From Spirometra erinaceieuropaei (taxonomy: Eukaryota > Platyhelminthes > Cestoda > Diphyllobothriidea > Diphyllobothriidae), in assembly GCA_902702965.1 (NCBI GenBank), contig CACRXP010000019.1, forward strand, positions 84,883 through 148,882: DNA of 64,000 nucleotides, written 5' to 3'. A program made the position numbers and the translations under genes. The notes under the pieces were generated by a model. The model did not search any database. It was given only the letters and a program-made list of their open reading frames with translations, and was not told the origin of the DNA. This document shows positions 21,961 to 33,930 of this stretch, one piece after another; the first letter of the stretch is position 1, and every line of letters begins with the position of its first letter.

Positions 21961-24900
21961 AGAGAAAAAAAGAACCTATTAGTGCTTTATCGATACGACT
22001 AAAGCATGTAAAACAGTTGCAAATCTGGCGGACATGAAAACTCGTAAATTTTCTACTGTGTACTGGTCTATATAATAATTGAACAAAAAGTTAGACCTTC
22101 ATTAAATACAAACCAGGTTTTTATTTCGCACCATTTTATTGTGATAAATGCAGCAATATTTGTAATAGAATTGTGAACGGACTTTTGATAGGAATAAAAA
22201 TGTTTCGCAGATCACAGGCTGCCTGTGACCGGCAAAACCAGGTCTTTGTCGTATACTAAATCAAAATCACATCTCCACCGACAGTTGAACAGAAATACTA
22301 CCCTGCGACAGTACGATATCTATTTGACGTTGATAAGCGCCATCGTAACCGGAGGCATCCTCTGCAGTATCACTGAACATCTTGATATCGACATCTCTAT
22401 CATACCCACGTTTATTGCTTACCGGATTTAACGGCGATCCAAACCATCAGGCGTCGGCAGTTCTTGAAAATTGCAATCAACCCAATCTGTCCTCTTGGGA
22501 GGATTTCCCACATATGACGACGTGGGCCGGCTTCAGATGCCTGCTTGACTGTAAGAACATATCCAAAGGAAGGTCTAGGATTATTATATTCTTAATCGAA
22601 TAAAGACATTCAAATCATTAGACACTGTTGGTCCACCTTTCTTAATTACTGGAAGTCTTCTTTTGTTAATAATTCTCCAGGGAATGACTTGGTTGTTATC
22701 AAAGGTATCCATAATAGAAGACGTCCTATAATTAATCGGGGTAGATGATCTCAGTTTCCAAGCAGGTAAACCAATGATGTTATTCGTCATTAACTAAAAA
22801 TTACCATTATGTGCCCCCTAAGACTGCCCAGATGGAAACATTGTCGACGTTCTCTCTGTGATTAATTTAAAAAAGGATGAAAGCTATCGACCTCCATTAG
22901 GAAAGCGCTATAACGGGGCACTGTTTAGGTAGAAAAACCGACCAGAGAATGCCTCTTATTTGCCAGTGACCCTCACAGCAGCTGTTTGGCTGTCAGTTTC
23001 CATATGCGCTTAAATTCGACGTCCGATAGGAACAACTTTAAAATCTCCCTCGCCCTACGTGACAAAAAGCGACAACCTCTTGTGTGTATTTCTCCTATTT
23101 TTCGCTTCGATTTGTGTGTTCAAATAGGTAAAAAAACACATTATAAAAAGGCTTATGACTGGTTCTTATGCTAGAAAGCATCAAAACTTTGCAAAGCAAA
23201 ACTTCAAAATCTGAATTCACTTCTTTTATTTTCAAAAAAGTGCAATTTGGAATGCATTCATGCTTTAACATTCCTGGTCTCGAATTACGGTTTCCGGGCC
23301 CCAGAAAGCATTTCTTGAAACATGTTGTGCTTATATTAATATCACTTACTAACGCAAATCAACCAACGATAAAGGTTTTGATATATGCTGTTAAATTGCA
23401 TAGGAAATCGCGTAGATGTTTGGAGATTTCTGGTTTCAATTAAACCTCATTTGTCTTCCTTTTATAAAACATAGTCAAATTGACATCATTCTGTGTCTTA
23501 AATCGATTTAACGAATAAAAATAAAAGTTTTAGATAGACGTTATAATGCCCACTCAACGTTTAGCCGAGACATCTCATGAATTGGATTACTTGTTGAATG
23601 ATATCGAAAGGAGGTTCAGTAGTGATGTTTTCACGTATTAGAGGCCAGAAACTAAAAAATCTCACTGTTTTCTATAACGTTTCGCAGGCAACCCTTCTAG
23701 CCCGCAATCATGGCCGAATTGTTCTTCCCAGCGGTCAACTGTTTCGACCTGATGACGTTTTTAGTCTACTTTCAAGCTTAACTCATGGTGATAAGATCCA
23801 CCCTTCCATGCGAAATTTAGTTAAAAGTTATTTTTATGGCAAACGATGTCTGTTTCTGTCTATTATTTTGGTCAATCAAATCCATGCAATTTGCTGATAC
23901 TATAAAGGTCAAACTCTTTTTAATTAGAGCGAAACTCAGTCATTCTGGTCCTCCAGTAGATGTTCGAAAAGTGATGAAACCGACAAATTTGCTTAATTTT
24001 CTGCTGGAATTTGACTCAGAAAAGGGAAAGAGCATTGGCATTTTGAGACAAATTACCTATTGAAAGCATTTTTATGGAGAGAATTAACACTTTAACCACA
24101 AGCACATTCAACTCAGGCTATCTCTGCGGATAAACGTTTCCAATTGCTTATACAAATTCAGTCTGTCATTTATGTGACACGCGCGTACCTAATATTTTAG
24201 CCTAATTCTCTTGACCGACTCGGACAGAGAATCGCTGCTTGGGAGCGGGTAAGAGAGGGTGCGACTGACTCTGGAAATTCCGTCCTCAGGACAGTACAAC
24301 GCTTTTGTTTACCACGACAACTTAAAACTTCCAACTTGGGGCTGCCAAATGACTGGGTAACACCGTCCTTGTTGTCCGATCCACGTGTATGTTCGGGGTG
24401 GCTGACCCGAGTACTAAAAGCCAGATTTAAATGGCTTCTAACGTGTCGTCTGTGGCACGTTCACCCAAGTGGGATCGCAGTACATGTCTTGTCCTGTGAA
24501 AACTTAATGAACTGGTCGGAGAACAGGTTATGTGTGGCACGCGTTGATTTTGGTGGTAGCAGCCCCGATCCTTTCCTGGGGTTTTGTGGACTCTGTCTTT
24601 TCACCGGGCACGAGTTGATGATGGAGTAAGGTGTAAAAGTCTGCTATCACTATAGACCAGTTCACGTGCAAGCCTTCGTCCTACACCTCAAACCCTTTGG
24701 AGCCCAAAGTGGACATCTTTGCATCTACCATGCCAACTGTTGCCTTGGGCCCGTACTGTCATTCAAAGATATGAAGAAGAGGTTAATCGCTATCAACGTA
24801 AGTGTTTTCAAAACGGGCATTTGTTTGATAATCGTAAAAACAAAAAAATCATATCTTTTGGCAGAAGAGCGGTTTCAATGAAATTCTCCGATGCTTGAAG

Positions 24901-25775
24901 AACATCCGTAGACTGACTCTTAAGTCACACTGAAATTTCCAGGAAATAAAAACGTTCGCTCCTCACGAATGCAATTTATGAGTATGTTTCACATTTTGAC
25001 TCAGTTCTCGACTTGACATGTTACTGAATGAAGGCTTTCCTTCCTGTGATGCCTCAAAAACGGAAATATGCGCCAAATGCATGTCAAAGTATGCAGAAAC
25101 AGAAGGCGTTTAGACGTGTTTGGAGATAAATTTTGAAAGGCTTTGCTCAACACCGTGTATTTGACCGGATGCAATGTATTATTTTGAGGATCATCTGAAA
25201 TTCTTCCTTAACCATGTTCGTGGCAATGCTGTTCTATCTGTCCTGTTCAGTCCGCACCTGAAAAGAACTGTTGCATTCTACCTACTGCAGAAATTTTGAT
25301 AGAGCTATTGTATTCATCGTTAGTGATATTGACCTTCCCTTGAGTGAAACGATTAATTTTGGATTGTGCGTTCTGGACAATGCACTTAGGTCGGACGCCA
25401 AGTCTTGAGAATTTTTTCGTAGAACTGCGCTTTATGTGGGCCTGATCTGGATCGAGGTACCATTTTGTGCAATATGTTTATTTTTTTATTATTAATGCGC
25501 TTGTCCCACTTTTTTTCTCAGCTTTGCTTAGTTTTTACTATTTTATTACTTGAGACCTTTGTTCTGCGTAGATCCATACGTAATAAGTGGCACTTATCGA
25601 CAGAAGAGCTAAACCCTCGTCAACTGTCTGTTGCACTAATGAATATAATTGCCTAAGAAACATTCCTGCTAAAGGCTGAGGGTATGATTTATGACCCCTT
25701 CCCTTGGATGGTTGTTCAGAAATCTATCTTATCATCTTATTTAGGCAGGTGTGGTATATAACCGCTTGTCTGGCA
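21961..25775. other. No gene recognised
   Basis: Nearly 4 kb of AT-rich DNA. Open frames at 22225-22603, 22986-23443, 23598-24063 and 24336-24881 were read; none has a recognisable domain, and splice context is not convincing. A GC-richer patch at 24330-24640 could hide an exon, but I cannot support one. Confidence 0.35.
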
Positions 25776-25779
25776 CTCA

Positions 25780-26060
25780 GTGGCGTAAGGGGCTATACCT
25801 TTATGAGCGTTAATGACTTTAAAGGTGCCCATATGAGGCTTATGGTTAGGCTTAGGACTGTGCTTAATGTTAGGGTTAGTGCTAGGACTTGGGTTATGCC
25901 TGAGGCCAGGGCTGCCAGGCTTGGGTTATGGTTTGGATTTGAGGTTGAGACTAGGTTTAAGGTCTTGGTTTAAGGTTGGAGTTTTAGGAATGGGGCCGGA
26001 GTTAAGGTTAATGATGTATGCTTAGGATTTGGGGTGGATGGTGTTAAATTTAAGGAGTTT
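25780..26060 (+). repeat. Degenerate telomere-like (TTAGGG-related) tract
   Basis: The strand is rich in G and T with repeated GGTTAGG, TTAGGGTTAG, CTTAGGA, GGGTTATG and GGTTTAAGG words at irregular spacing of 6-12 bases. The best run is TTAGGGTTAG near 25872. It resembles an old interstitial telomeric repeat or GT-rich minisatellite. Flatworm telomeres use TTAGGG. Confidence 0.6.
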
Positions 26061-26127
26061 AAAGCTTGAGTTATGGTTACGGCAACTTGTATGTTTGATT
26101 TAAATATTCACGGATCAGGGATTGGGG

Positions 26128-26213
26128 TTACCCACCACAGGCAGGACCGAAGTTGCCGTTAGAGTTGCAGTTGACTACATTTTTTCCAGTGACTCTACAT
26201 ACCAATCCGTCAC
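26128..26213 (-). CDS. Possible terminal exon, short cysteine-containing tail
   Basis: On the minus strand the acceptor AATTATTTTTCAG precedes a frame of 28 codons ending in TAA (26128-26130). The peptide has three cysteines and ends CNSNGNFGPACGG, reminiscent of an EGF-like loop. The split codon enters with two bases. Support is only the acceptor, the composition and the cysteine spacing. It could be chance. Confidence 0.25.
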
Positions 26214-26934
26214 CTGAAAAATAATTCTGCAAGTGACTAGACGCGAAAAAGTCTTCGAAACAGAAACTAAGCGCGCACCTTGAAAGTGCAGCTGCGTGCG
26301 TACGGCGGTGATCAAAGTACGTGTTCAACCAGAACTGAGCAAAAAAAACCGGCTCCCCTGTGATCTCACTTTAATCTCTTTAGGCACATGTTGTCTGAAC
26401 GGTTAGTCAGTGTCACCTGACTAACCGACATTCGGACCCACACTGAGGAGAGCACTGCGCAGCGGCGTCATGCGGACTCCGATGAGCTCCAAAGTATGTG
26501 TCCGTGTCTCGCGACAGCGGAACCACCAGGAACACAAGTACTATATTCCGAGGAGATGAAAAAAATGGAAACTTTTTAGCGATGACTTTAAAAATGAGCA
26601 ACGAACTTCAGGCGATAATAAGGTCAGTCGGCCGATAACATACTTTAACTGGCGCTTTCATGAGTGAATGTACTGCCGTTTGGTGAAACGAAGTGAAATG
26701 TATCTCATTGCCTAATGCATAATGTGTGCATATGTCAAAGAATTGGACGAGTAGTCTGTTGACGTATAAAGTTCAGCTTAGGTTGTCTAGTAATATTTGT
26801 TGATTCACTGCTCGAGTTTCTTCTATATTACTTGATTATATGAAATTTTCCGATCGAAAAACCACACTGCTGGGAGAGACGCTACGCGTTCGCATAATCT
26901 AACGAGAAACACCTATACAAATCATTTTAACGGT
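26214..26934. other. Spacer with a short perfect hairpin
   Basis: CGGTTAGTCAG and CTGACTAACCG (26399-26427) form an 11-bp perfect stem around TGTCAC. No coding sequence is supported otherwise. Confidence 0.45.
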
Positions 26935-27299
26935 GCCAATAGAAGCGAAGAGACGAGTCCCTGGAAGTAGTGTTGAAGAAGGTGGCACAGACGCTGGGAC
27001 AAGAGCTTTATTAGCCTGTCGTTTCAGATTCCTACCTCTGAACATTCACGGCTCCCCCTTCATCAGGAATCGTCGCCATTGGTGTGCTAATTGTTTGATG
27101 GGTGACATTCGCGTCGTTAATTTCTGAAATTTCATCACATGTGCTGGATTTTGGTGTGATGATTACTCGATCATCTGATCCACCGACCGAGGCGGTGGGA
27201 AAAATGTCCACTTGTGCTCTCCCCGCGTGACCAATTACTCCGCCTAGGCGAAGTCTCAGCACCGACTTTGGATGGGGAAGGTCATTGTACTTTTTAATG

Positions 27300-27940
27300 G
27301 ACTTGGGGGTCAGTAAACCATGATTGAAGTAGCTCCCGGCTCACGCGGTTTTCACCTCCTGTAAGAACTTCGGTCTCGTCGAATTTGAATATGTGGTCGG
27401 ATCTCGTCGAATGAGCCTCAACTTGAGGGCTGGCGTCATTTCTCCACATCGCTGCGGCATGTTCGGCCATTCGCGTTCGGAGCTTTCTGCAGGTTTCTCA
27501 GACGTAGTTGCTTTGTCTGCAAGTGCACCGGATCCGATAAACGACTCCAGACGTTCCTGGCCGTGGCAGCGGGTCTTTCGGTTTCATTAGATGTTTGCCT
27601 CAGGTCTGTATGCAACTCAAACCCCAAGGGGTGCGAGAGGGCGGCCAACAGCTTCCTAAACGTTTTCGACATACGGAAGCGCTCGCCACAATTTAGTGTC
27701 CATGCGGTTAGGCCTTTCGTCCCGTTTGCGTATGCACCGGCTGACAAAGTCGTGCGGGTAGCCATTGGCTTTGAAGACCCTTCGGAGGTATTGTAGTTCG
27801 GCAATCTTTTCTTCCGGTTCCCAGCAGTGCGTTTCGACAAGCCGACAGAGCAGCCTTACACAACTGCGTTTGTGGATGATTGGGTGGTTGTTGTTGAAGT
27901 ACTTCAGTCGTATTTGTCGATTTCCTGAACACTTTGATGA
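27300..27940 (-). pseudogene. PLE RT C-terminus and GIY-YIG endonuclease, frameshifted
   Basis: On the minus strand the frame gives IHKRSCVRLLCR, then an IAELQYLRRVFKANGYP segment and KLWRALPYVENV, all typical of the region between RT and endonuclease in PLEs. A second frame continues with LGFELHTDLRQ and, further on, a degraded GIY-YIG segment. At least two frameshifts and several stops are present. The RT catalytic core lies outside the preserved part. The overlapping plus-strand frames at 27393-27977 are antisense shadows. Confidence 0.8.
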
Positions 27941-27985
27941 TAAAGGGTTCAAACAGGAATCCGAAACGAAAGGTTAATAATGCTC
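27930..27985 (+). ncRNA. Hammerhead-like motif in inverted PLE-2 end
   Basis: TTTGATGA (27933-27940), helix II with GGGTTC and GGAATCC arms, and CGAAACG at 27962-27968. CTGATGA has become TTGATGA and GUC after the second box is lost (GAAACGAAAGG), so cleavage is unlikely. Confidence 0.35.
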
Positions 27986-28054
27986 CTGTCCCATCGTTCG
28001 TCTCTATTTCTTCATTCTTACAGTGTTGTTATGACATCTTGACAAGAGCCATCT

Positions 28055-28480
28055 TGAGCATGTCTGCCGTGCCTGACTAAGGCCCTGTTGCGTCAAGGTC
28101 ATTAGCAGCGATCGACCCCAGACGCGCTGATTTGCAGCCACTCGACCGAATTCAACTCTCCAGCACGTGCGTCCACAGAGTCGCAGCTGCCCCTGTGTCA
28201 CGTTAACACACCAGTCCCCCCTCCCCGCGAACGCAGCACCCATCGCCACCCATCGACAAAAGCAACAAACACTAACTTGACAACAATTGAGGTTGGCCAA
28301 TGAGCCTACAAAAACAGCCGCCATCACTGACTTACGAACGCTCAGACATGGCTGGATGAAGTCCACACCAGCCCCGGCTTCGCCAGTGACTAATTTATCT
28401 CGGAGTTTTGGTGACTTCTGCCTTCTCCTCCAACTCGGGATTTGGCCTGATGATTGTGGTGCTCTGACAGAAAGCTCACT
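28055..28480. repeat. Unknown dispersed repeat R1, copy 1
   Basis: Aligns with 43590-44035: the shared blocks include GCCACTCGACCG, TTGGCCAATGAGCCT (TTGGCCAACGAGCCT in the other), CACACCAGCCC and GACTTCTGCCTTCTCC. Both strands are open over part of it and both translate to similar peptides in the two copies, so the conserved frames do not prove coding. No motif recognised. Confidence 0.75.
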
Positions 28481-30655
28481 GCTGAGTTGCTACAGACTTA
28501 GTCTCTTGAGTAGAGAATATGCAGTTTTCGTATATAGTAAGGTTTCTTTTTTTTTCAGAGAATTGCGTAATTTGACAGATTGGGGACACAGGAAATAAGG
28601 GCCTTAAGAGAGACCGCATTATTTTACTCACTCTGATACGAATAACATCAGATCTTGGAACACTTTGTGTAATAAAGATCAAGGAAATAACTCTCGCTTT
28701 TATTAAAATGTCCTGGATTACCGCCATAACTTTCGGAGAATGACTTATAGACTTGGATAAGCTGGAACTCGACCGTTTATCATCTTTAGACGTGAAAACC
28801 CAAATTTGCTGCATTCGGAAGTAGAATGAAGAGCAGCTGCAAGATAACTATTCATTGCAATTTCATTAGAAGAAGTAAAAAGGACAAAAAAGTATCAAGT
28901 TGGGATACATCAGATGTTTTTTGGCGTACAATTAGGATATGATGCAGCATCTAAAATGTTGTTTGCTGCTTTATATCTTTTGTGTAGTTTGTCAACTCAG
29001 GTCCCACTTATAACAGTTCTATTTAAACCACATCTAACTGTCCAGACTGCTACCGATGACAACAAAGAAACATTTTAACCTGTTTAGTACGTTTCTGTGG
29101 ATTCATATGTCATCAAATGAATTGAGGAAACTAACAAGCCTATGATTCCCCATTTTTACTAAGTTCCCAGTAATTTACCGGTAGATGACGTCGTCGCGTC
29201 TTGGAAAGAAATGAATTCGTAGGATGGCAAATGCGCTTTTTTAGGGCGTCAGAATCAAGATAAAGACAGTCCCTGGCACGATGCGCTAGCCGAAATGCTC
29301 ATCTGAATCCCCTCGCACAAAGGAAAGCGTCACCAGCCCTCCCGGAGGCTATAACGAAATCTCTTGAATATCCTTAGGCTGCCTTTTAATTCAAAGTTTA
29401 TTCCGGCAGATGCTATACCGGGCTATCCATAAAAACTCGATAGAGCATTTTCCCAAATGCTTAGGCAATAATTAGATTGCACTTAAAAACCTTTTTAGCC
29501 AGGAATACAAAGAAAAGTGGCCTGATACAGAGAAAATAACAACCTGTTGAGAATCACGGATGCTGCAATCTGTCGGTATTGCCTGGATTGAATTTTGTCC
29601 CATTTCGGAGCCTATTGAGTGGCGCCTGTTAAAAGACTGCATTTCCTCGGAGGAAAAAGGGAATCTAGGCCCCAGGAGGTGTCAAATCCGAATCCAGAGT
29701 TAACCACACAAAGATGTGCAGTCAGCAAAGTGGAGAGAACGCCTATGGTCTAGTATATGTGTGGTTATCTGCTAGCCGCAGCTAAACACAAGATTCAGAA
29801 GATTTTGAAAATGAGCTAAGACGGTTAATCACCAAGTACATGAGTCAAGCGCTCTGAAAACGCGGAAGTATCATTAATATGAACAGGAATATAGGGATGA
29901 CAGTATTCAATTTATTTTCCATTATAATTCAAACCCCGTGTGTTAATGTACGACAGACAATAGGTTTAGTCCGTTTGTCTAGGAAGACTGTGTGGCAAGA
30001 TGATTTGCTAACTTTCGAAAGTCGAACAGATGTGTTTTCGGAACGAAAGAAAGATGAGTTGGGGCCGCCATAAACGCATGTTCCGTTTTATGTCTAGTGA
30101 GTTAGTATTTTCGACTTCTCTAGCATCCGCTAAAGCGTGTTTTCCGCTTCTAACATGGAGATAGCCAGATCAAAGTAAATGGATTTGCAGCATTCAGTCG
30201 GTCGAGAACACGAACAACTGTTCTAAAAGGTTAAGAAGATTTCCCGTTTATTCGGCAGCTTCTTCTGAGGTGCGTTAGCTCGGCATTTCAAAGCTAGACT
30301 TAGAGATGATTATCTGTCTTTGTAAGACGTTTTATGTGGAGCTGACGACAAAAAGAAAACGGTTTAGAATGCCGCTGTTTTTTGATTTTAGATTTCATCC
30401 ACGCGCGAGCAGTCATAGAGGGTAATCTTCAACAGGACGCCCAGTCCATAATAGTGCGTAGTCTGATCCATAATAATCATGAATTTTACTATAGTCAAAT
30501 GTGATGCTCGATGCCTGGATAGATTTCAGCAATGCAAGGTAAATTTGTTTCAGTTTTTCACCAACGGGTGCATTCAAACATGAGTTATGGTTAAAAACTG
30601 CTTGGGTAGGATCCAAAACTAATCAGTAGTAGTTAAAACGCGATTCTCAGGTGGC
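28481..30655. other. No gene recognised
   Basis: AT-rich. A minus-strand frame at 28476-28814 and a plus-strand frame at 29879-30073 have no domain. An inverted pair (GAAGATT...TTCTTC) near 30235-30270 may be a repeat end but is too short to call. Confidence 0.35.
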
Positions 30656-30697
30656 CTTTCAGAAGAAAAGGAGGCGTTCACCGGTAGAGATGTATTG

Positions 30698-30745
30698 GAG
30701 GTCTGACGTTTCGTGTAGTCGTTTCTTCAAACCATCTTCAGAGAC
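30698..30745 (-). ncRNA. Hammerhead-like motif, left end of PLE-3
   Basis: On the minus strand: CTGAAGA (30735-30741) fits CUGANGA, and CGAAACGTC ends at 30705. GTCT before and AGAC after the core form a perfect 4-bp helix I. Helix II is poor (GTTT/AAAC set away from the core). Helix III is just ACGT, self-complementary. Confidence 0.45.
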
Positions 30746-30772
30746 TGGGAAGTCATGCACACAGCTCTCCTT

Positions 30773-31225
30773 TTATAGCGCAATTTGTATAAAGCCTGGC
30801 CCACCAATGCCGCCTGTGTGGCTGCATCCGACCCGCATGTTACCATGACCTGAATCCCGCCCATCCTCGTCGACCGAGGCGATAGTTGAGGACCCCAACT
30901 GTTCCCTGCCTTGACTGTCCCATGTCAAGAATGTCCGTAAAACCAGAAAGGGCGAAGGCAAATTGATGTGGCGGTTGACAGAACAGTCGATAGACATCCA
31001 GGCTTCTTGCATCTGCCTTACCGAGTGATCATCGCCTCGTTCCACGTTCTCAACAACATCAAAGTTGGAGATGTGTCCCATTTGTGCAGCATGGGTTGCT
31101 ACCTCCGACTTTGGGTCCAACCTTCGCACGGCCAACTTATGCTTGAACATGCGCATTTGCGGCCGTCGGCCGGTATCCCCAACGTAGTTGCACGTCCCGC
31201 TGTTGCCTTAAAGTCTGTAGACAAC
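30773..31225 (-). pseudogene. GIY-YIG endonuclease domain of PLE-3, one stop in the motif
   Basis: Minus-strand frame reads VVYRL, stop (TAA, 31208-31210), then GNSGTCNYVGDTGRRPQMR and KHKLAVRR, followed by VATHAAQMGH and a helix-rich tail. These are the GIY, YIG (here NYVG) and histidine segments of the GIY-YIG fold used by PLEs to nick target DNA. The domain is nearly continuous for about 140 codons apart from the stop. No RT is left, so the copy needs help in trans to move. Confidence 0.8.
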
Positions 31226-31292
31226 AGCCGACGTCTCCTGCTTAGGGATAGGGTCTTTTGGCCACATAAGGAGAGCTGTGTGCATGACTTCC

Positions 31293-31340
31293 CAGTCTCT
31301 GAAGATGCGTTGAAGAAACGACTACTCGAAACGTCAGACC
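31293..31340 (+). ncRNA. Hammerhead-like motif, right end of PLE-3
   Basis: CTGAAGA (31299-31305), a CGTT/AACG stem with GAAG loop, and CGAAACGTC (31327-31335). GTCT and AGAC again form helix I. Both boxes are intact. It mirrors the left-end copy. Confidence 0.45.
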
Positions 31341-31380
31341 TCCAATACACCTCTGCCGGTGAACGCCGCCTTTTCTTTTG

Positions 31381-33205
31381 AGGGTCCAAACTAGGTAGGA
31401 ATGGGAATAATTCTCGTATGGTTCTGCCCGTTTAGATTCCGCCAACGTGAAAGCAGTGTTTAGGTTCTTTCGGTGGTTTTGATTCCCGTTTAAGTCTAAT
31501 AAACGAAAATTTAAAAAAGTGTGTACGAATATATCGCATAATCGTTATAAAATTAACATTTTTACTAAGCATGGTGGGGGAATATTAAGGTAAGGTCTTT
31601 CATACTTCCGCGCCAACCTCTATCGAGTTTAGGGTATAACCCAATCTTTATTTTGTTGACGTCAGATGTGAACTTTGTGCTGCGCAGTTTTGATACGAAA
31701 GGTAATGAAAGCTATAATTACTATAACTGTCCCAATAAGGAAGCCATCTACCTATAATTCTATCAAAAGCAGTTTACAAGAAGACAGTTGTTTAAATATA
31801 TAACTCATGAAGACCTCTAAGTGCTCTTATAATGACGGACATTATACAATAGGTAGTAATAACTAAATTCAGCTGAATTATTTTAGACGGACGCGCCTTT
31901 CTTAAAGTGAGCAAGGCAAGGGCCTGAAAACAGAAGTTAAAATATCAAGTTCAAGGCTTTTGCATGCACTTCATGGCTACAAGATCCTAAGATTGTCTCC
32001 CCAACTCTTGCCATAAGGTCCTGCAGAAAATCCTTTTTTCAGACAGAATCTGTCCTCATGCCCTTTTTTCAAGAAAATTTATTAAAATTGCAGTTGATTT
32101 TGCCCGGCGCGTGGGTGGTCCTATGTGAAAATAAAAATTTTCTGATGACATCTGTAAATCTGCGAGTGTTCTTCTTGCGACAAACGCGAAGTTGGACAAC
32201 GCACTGCTTAGCGACTAGGAAATTTATCCTGGAATTTGCAGAAACTTTGATAGGGCAAAACAGAAATGGGCGCTTTATTGCTAACTGTGCTAGCAGATAA
32301 TATTTCACCTTCAAGAATCTGCACTTTATAGATGAATGAAAATATTTGCCTTACAGCACTAATCATGCAGCCTGCCTAACCCAACACACGCCGTAATTTT
32401 GCGGAGGATTTTATAAATTAACCCTGATGGAGCTAGACTCCAGTGTAAGATCAAGGATAACTTTTAACTAAATCGCAAATCCTGTTTTAGGCATGAAAAT
32501 GGACGTTATAGAAATATGAGGCAGTCGACTTCCCACCAGTAATTTCAACCTTTTAATGATCAAGGGAGAAGCACCTAGTACTTAGAATAGCGCATCCACT
32601 TCAGTTAAATGCCAAAGCAAGAGCTCAACTTACTAATCTGAATTCTTCACTCGCTTTGTAGAAAGTTGGAGCATATTCGGGTTATAGCGTTTGAGAGGCA
32701 TTTTGATTGACGCAACACAATCCCGTCTATCTGGAGTACGGTATGTAGCCTCAGTCATTGTGAATGACGTCTAGATAAGGGCCGTGAGAATCGCCCAACT
32801 ACACATCGAGCTGCGGTTAATAGCTAGGGAACTGAAGGTTGGTGGCCGAATTAGAAGTAATGATTTAACAAGTTAGGCAGCATGCCTGACTCCCGTGCAG
32901 AAAAAGATTACTGGTCGATTCATGGAAAAACGCTTGCGAGATTGTTATTAGTTTTCCGAGGGTCTCTACAAATAGCAGGGTTTCAACTCCCATTTGCCTA
33001 TTTGTATGTTTTTGAACTGTAGGAGGTGTTCATTCGGAGGATATGTTGGTTGGCAAAACATTCGTCAGCAATTTTAAAATTGATTCTTTTATCAACACAT
33101 GGCGGCTGGGGTGAGCTGTGAATCGGTATGCTATTCTTCTACAAAATAAATCTCTTTATTTTATTAAAGTTTCAGTTAACAAGCATTTATGTGGTCTTTC
33201 TCTAA
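31381..33205. other. No gene recognised
   Basis: AT-rich spacer. The open frames on both strands at 32058-32314 are mutually antisense and carry no domain. Confidence 0.4.
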
Positions 33206-33208
33206 AAA

Positions 33209-33930
33209 ATAGTATTAACGCTAACGGGTAATAGTTTTTCTTCCCCTACCTGTAAGTTACAGGTGGTGGAGAGATCCACCACCAAGGGACAATGTAATCC
33301 TTTGGATTTATGATAAGATGCATCGTTATCAACTAAGTTTTCAAAACTCGATCGGAAAAAGCAAGTGATCATTAAAAGGACCATCACAAATTGGTCCTTC
33401 AGTGCATCGAATATATGATGAGATGCTTCGTATTTGATTCTAGGTTTTCGACCTTGCACAGATAAATAAACGGACCGGTAGCTCGATAGTTGATTAAAAA
33501 ATACTCACCTCGCACCGCAGAAAAAGCCAAAAGTTGACGAGTATCAGCGAGCAGGTTTGCCCTAGAGATTAGTATTAACGCCAGCGTGCAATATTTGATC
33601 TTCACACATTTGTACTTTGCAGACATATTTAGATAGCTAATCTACAGACAATCCCAGAGAAACCCACCAAAAAGCGACAATTTAGTCCTATACATTTATG
33701 CTAAGATGCTTCATGTTTAGCAAGTGAACGCATTGCTATCCAAAATCTTTGAATGCATAGTGAGATGGTTCGTATTTAGCTTGAATTCTAGAGTTGCATA
33801 AGTTGCTAAAGAGACAGGCAGCACATGAGTATCTTGGGACATACTTTTATTTTGTACTGAAAGTAAGATCGCAGGATCGAACTGATGCATAGCAATTATA
33901 GCGAAGACGTTTGCGAACAAAAGGGTAAAG
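33209..33930. repeat. Two diverged tandem units of about 360 bp
   Basis: AGTATTAACGC opens both units (33211 and 33571). Matching inner blocks include AGAGATCCACCACCAAGGGACA versus AGAGAAACCCACCAAAAAGCGACA and the ATGATGAGATGCTTCGTATTT versus ATAGTGAGATGGTTCGTATTT pair. The first unit also carries two short hairpins (CCTGTAAGTTACAGG, and GGTGG/CCACC) at 33248-33283. Divergence is high. Confidence 0.65.

Larger units (their letters stand above)
26935..28010 (-). mobile_element. Penelope-like element with inverted 5' repeat (PLE-2)
   Basis: Read right to left: an inverted terminal-repeat piece on the plus strand (about 27930-28005), then RT C-terminus, GIY-YIG domain and terminal repeat ending near 26935 with the CTTCTATTGGCACC block. 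The body is truncated at its 5' side. The terminal repeat contains AGGCTAATAAAGCTCTTGTC, shared with PLE-5 and PLE-10, so these are one family. Confidence 0.8.
30661..31380 (-). mobile_element. Penelope-like element of a second family, near-perfect inverted ends (PLE-3)
   Basis: Terminal blocks of about 115 bp at 30661-30771 and 31266-31380 are inverted copies with only a few mismatches: GGCGTTCACCGG, GTATTGGAGGTCTGACG, TCGTTTCTTCAA and CATGCACACAGCTCTCC occur in both. Between them lies a minus-strand GIY-YIG endonuclease remnant. RT is absent. The low divergence of the ends compared with PLE-1 and PLE-7 points to a younger insertion. Confidence 0.85.
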
